64,000 bases of DNA. Source: Flavobacteriales bacterium (GTDB taxonomy: Bacteria; Bacteroidota; Bacteroidia; Flavobacteriales_D; Sanyastnellaceae). Under the pieces are notes generated by a model. The model was not told the DNA's origin, ran no database searches, and worked only from the letters and a program-made list of their open reading frames with translations. Within the stretch, counting starts at the first letter, position 1. The number at the start of each line of letters is the position of its first letter. Location of the stretch: positions 1 through 64,000 of the forward strand of contig CANIBZ010000003.1 of assembly GCA_947466425.1 (NCBI GenBank), read 5' to 3'. Shown one piece after another: positions 63,124 to 64,000 of the stretch. The translations under genes and the position numbers were made by a program.

Positions 63124-63150
63124 TGAATAGCGCCTTTCGAGCGCTATTCA
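63124..63150 (-). terminator. terminator of ettA
   Basis: TGAATAGCGC-ctttcga-GCGCTATTCA, a perfect 10-base stem; on the minus strand it is followed by CTTTTTAG, just after the ettA stop. Confidence 0.8.
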
Positions 63151-63164
63151 GATGATTTTTTTAA

Positions 63165-64000
63165 CTATCGGGTTAGTTTTTTGTATTTGATACGAGTAGG
63201 TCCGGTGTCTCCCAATCGTTTCTTTTTATTCTCTTCATATTCCGAATAAGATCCTTCGAAATAATAAACTTGTGAATCGCCTTCGAAAGCAAGTATGTGT
63301 GTGCAAATGCGGTCCAAGAACCAACGGTCGTGACTAATCACAACGGCGCATCCCGCAAAGTTCTGAATTCCTTCCTCCAACGCGCGAAGCGTGTTAATGT
63401 CAATGTCGTTCGTAGGCTCATCCAGCAAAAGCACATTCGCCTCTGTTTTCAAAGTCATAGCCAAGTGCAAGCGATTGCGCTCTCCACCGGATAAAACGCC
63501 ACATTTCTTTTGTTGATCACCTCCAGCAAAGTTGAACTTGCTGCAGTAGGCACGCGAGTTAATGGTTTGTCCGCCTAGGTCAATGACTTCGTTTCCACCA
63601 CTGATCACTTCGTAGACGCTTTTATTCGGGTCAATCTCTCCGTGACGTTGATCCACGTATCCAATCTTCACAGTATCTCCAACCTTGAATTCACCGCTAT
63701 CTGGTGTTTCTTCACCCATAATCATGCGGAACATGGTTGTTTTACCGGCACCATTCGGCCCAATAACACCAACGATTCCAGCAGGAGGAAGTTTGAAAGA
63801 AAGGTTTTCTATTAGCAGACGATCTCCAAACGATTTCGAAATTTCAATTGCATCAATCACGTCATTTCCCAAACGTGGACCATTCGGAATCGGAAGTTCA
63901 AGCTTCGCGTCTTTTTCACGCTCGCCTTCCGACATCATTTTATCGTAGTTCTGAATGCGCGCTTTGTTCTTCGCCTGACGTCCTTTCGGATTCATTCGAA
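63165..64000 (-). CDS. ettA: ABC-F ATPase EttA, C-terminal half (5' end beyond window)
   Basis: About 278 residues; the frame stays open at the right edge, so the internal Met at 63995 is not the start. It begins in the linker between the two ATPase domains ('NPKGRQAKNKARI'), then domain 2: Walker A 'GVIGPNGAGKTTMF', signature 'CGVLSGGERNRLHLAM', Walker B 'VLLLDEPTNDIDINTL' and H-loop 'VISHDRWFLDRI'. The C-terminal 'GSYSEYEENKKKRLG' matches EttA, which controls entry into elongation on the ribosome. Confidence 0.94.
   Translation of the reverse strand, partial: RMNPKGRQAKNKARIQNYDKMMSEGEREKDAKLELPIPNGPRLGNDVIDAIEISKSFGDRLLIENLSFKLPPAGIVGVIGPNGAGKTTMFRMIMGEETPDSGEFKVGDTVKIGYVDQRHGEIDPNKSVYEVISGGNEVIDLGGQTINSRAYCSKFNFAGGDQQKKCGVLSGGERNRLHLAMTLKTEANVLLLDEPTNDIDINTLRALEEGIQNFAGCAVVISHDRWFLDRICTHILAFEGDSQVYYFEGSYSEYEENKKKRLGDTGPTRIKYKKLTR

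Noticed and set aside
63165-63995. Complete 276-residue ABC protein starting at 63995
   Set aside because: The frame is open to the window edge and begins in the inter-domain linker of EttA, so the Met is internal.
1-64000. CRISPR arrays, insertion sequences, prophage
   Set aside because: No regularly spaced repeats with unique spacers, no transposase and no phage structural genes were found on either strand.

Overview
The window is chromosomal DNA of a member of the Bacteroidota, most likely of the order Flavobacteriales; the genus cannot be settled from the sequence. The evidence is consistent across the window. Many genes sit directly behind a TAnnTTTG (or TAnnTTCG) -7 element. The type IX secretion protein PorQ is encoded together with several proteins carrying type A or type B T9SS sorting domains. 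There are SusC/BtuB-like TonB receptors, an L31 type B gene, a GlmU-like protein and PKD/LamG adhesin-like proteins of types common in Flavobacteria. I see no insertion sequence, prophage or CRISPR array.

Layout. 1-6.6 kb: a two-gene minus-strand operon, an OmpA protein with a nested von Willebrand A domain followed by a WG/TPR repeat protein that runs off the left edge. 6.7-8.4 kb: a secreted molybdopterin-fold protein, a TacA/TacT-type toxin-antitoxin pair with a palindrome at its promoter, and a decayed T9SS cargo gene missing from the ORF track. 8.4-11 kb: a secreted hypothetical protein and an operon of two small outer-membrane barrels flanking a group 3 truncated haemoglobin. 11-20 kb: GH13 lipoprotein, prmC, a TonB receptor with a glycine-rich loop, a DegT aminotransferase with a sugar-phosphate transferase, and a class III aminotransferase. 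20-26.8 kb: a GH92 mannosidase lipoprotein with a small Spy-like protein, then a cobalamin riboswitch controlling a BtuB-like receptor and a BtuG-like propeller lipoprotein. 26.8-33.4 kb: small secreted protein, HEAT protein, choice-of-anchor L/PKD/type B T9SS protein, methyltransferase, ECF sigma factor and a CarH-like MerR regulator with an intact Wx9EH cobalamin motif.

33.5-44.8 kb is a tightly packed, translationally coupled 12-gene surface-glycan operon. Five consecutive genes (GT2 with membrane tail, half-size EamA flippase, NAD epimerase, DegT aminotransferase, membrane glycosyltransferase) look like the functional parts of the Arn (undecaprenyl-phosphate aminosugar) pathway. They are combined with a Gfo/Idh dehydrogenase, methyltransferase, hexapeptide acyltransferase, FemAB-like transferase, a propeller protein and one unrecognised protein. 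44.8-49.4 kb: lon, porQ and fba. 49.4-53.3 kb: a large T9SS protein and xerD. 53.3-58.3 kb: a candidate structured ncRNA, rpmE2, argS, a ribB fused to a degenerate GTP cyclohydrolase II domain, def, a lipoprotein, tRNA-Gly and tRNA-Leu. 58.3-64 kb: an acyltransferase, an SRPBCC protein, another large T9SS protein and the 3' half of ettA, cut by the right edge.

Together the window is rich in envelope functions: secretion (PorQ), its cargo, glycan building and degradation, and cobalamin capture. A B12-sensing riboswitch and a possible B12-dependent light-responsive regulator lie within 10 kb of each other.
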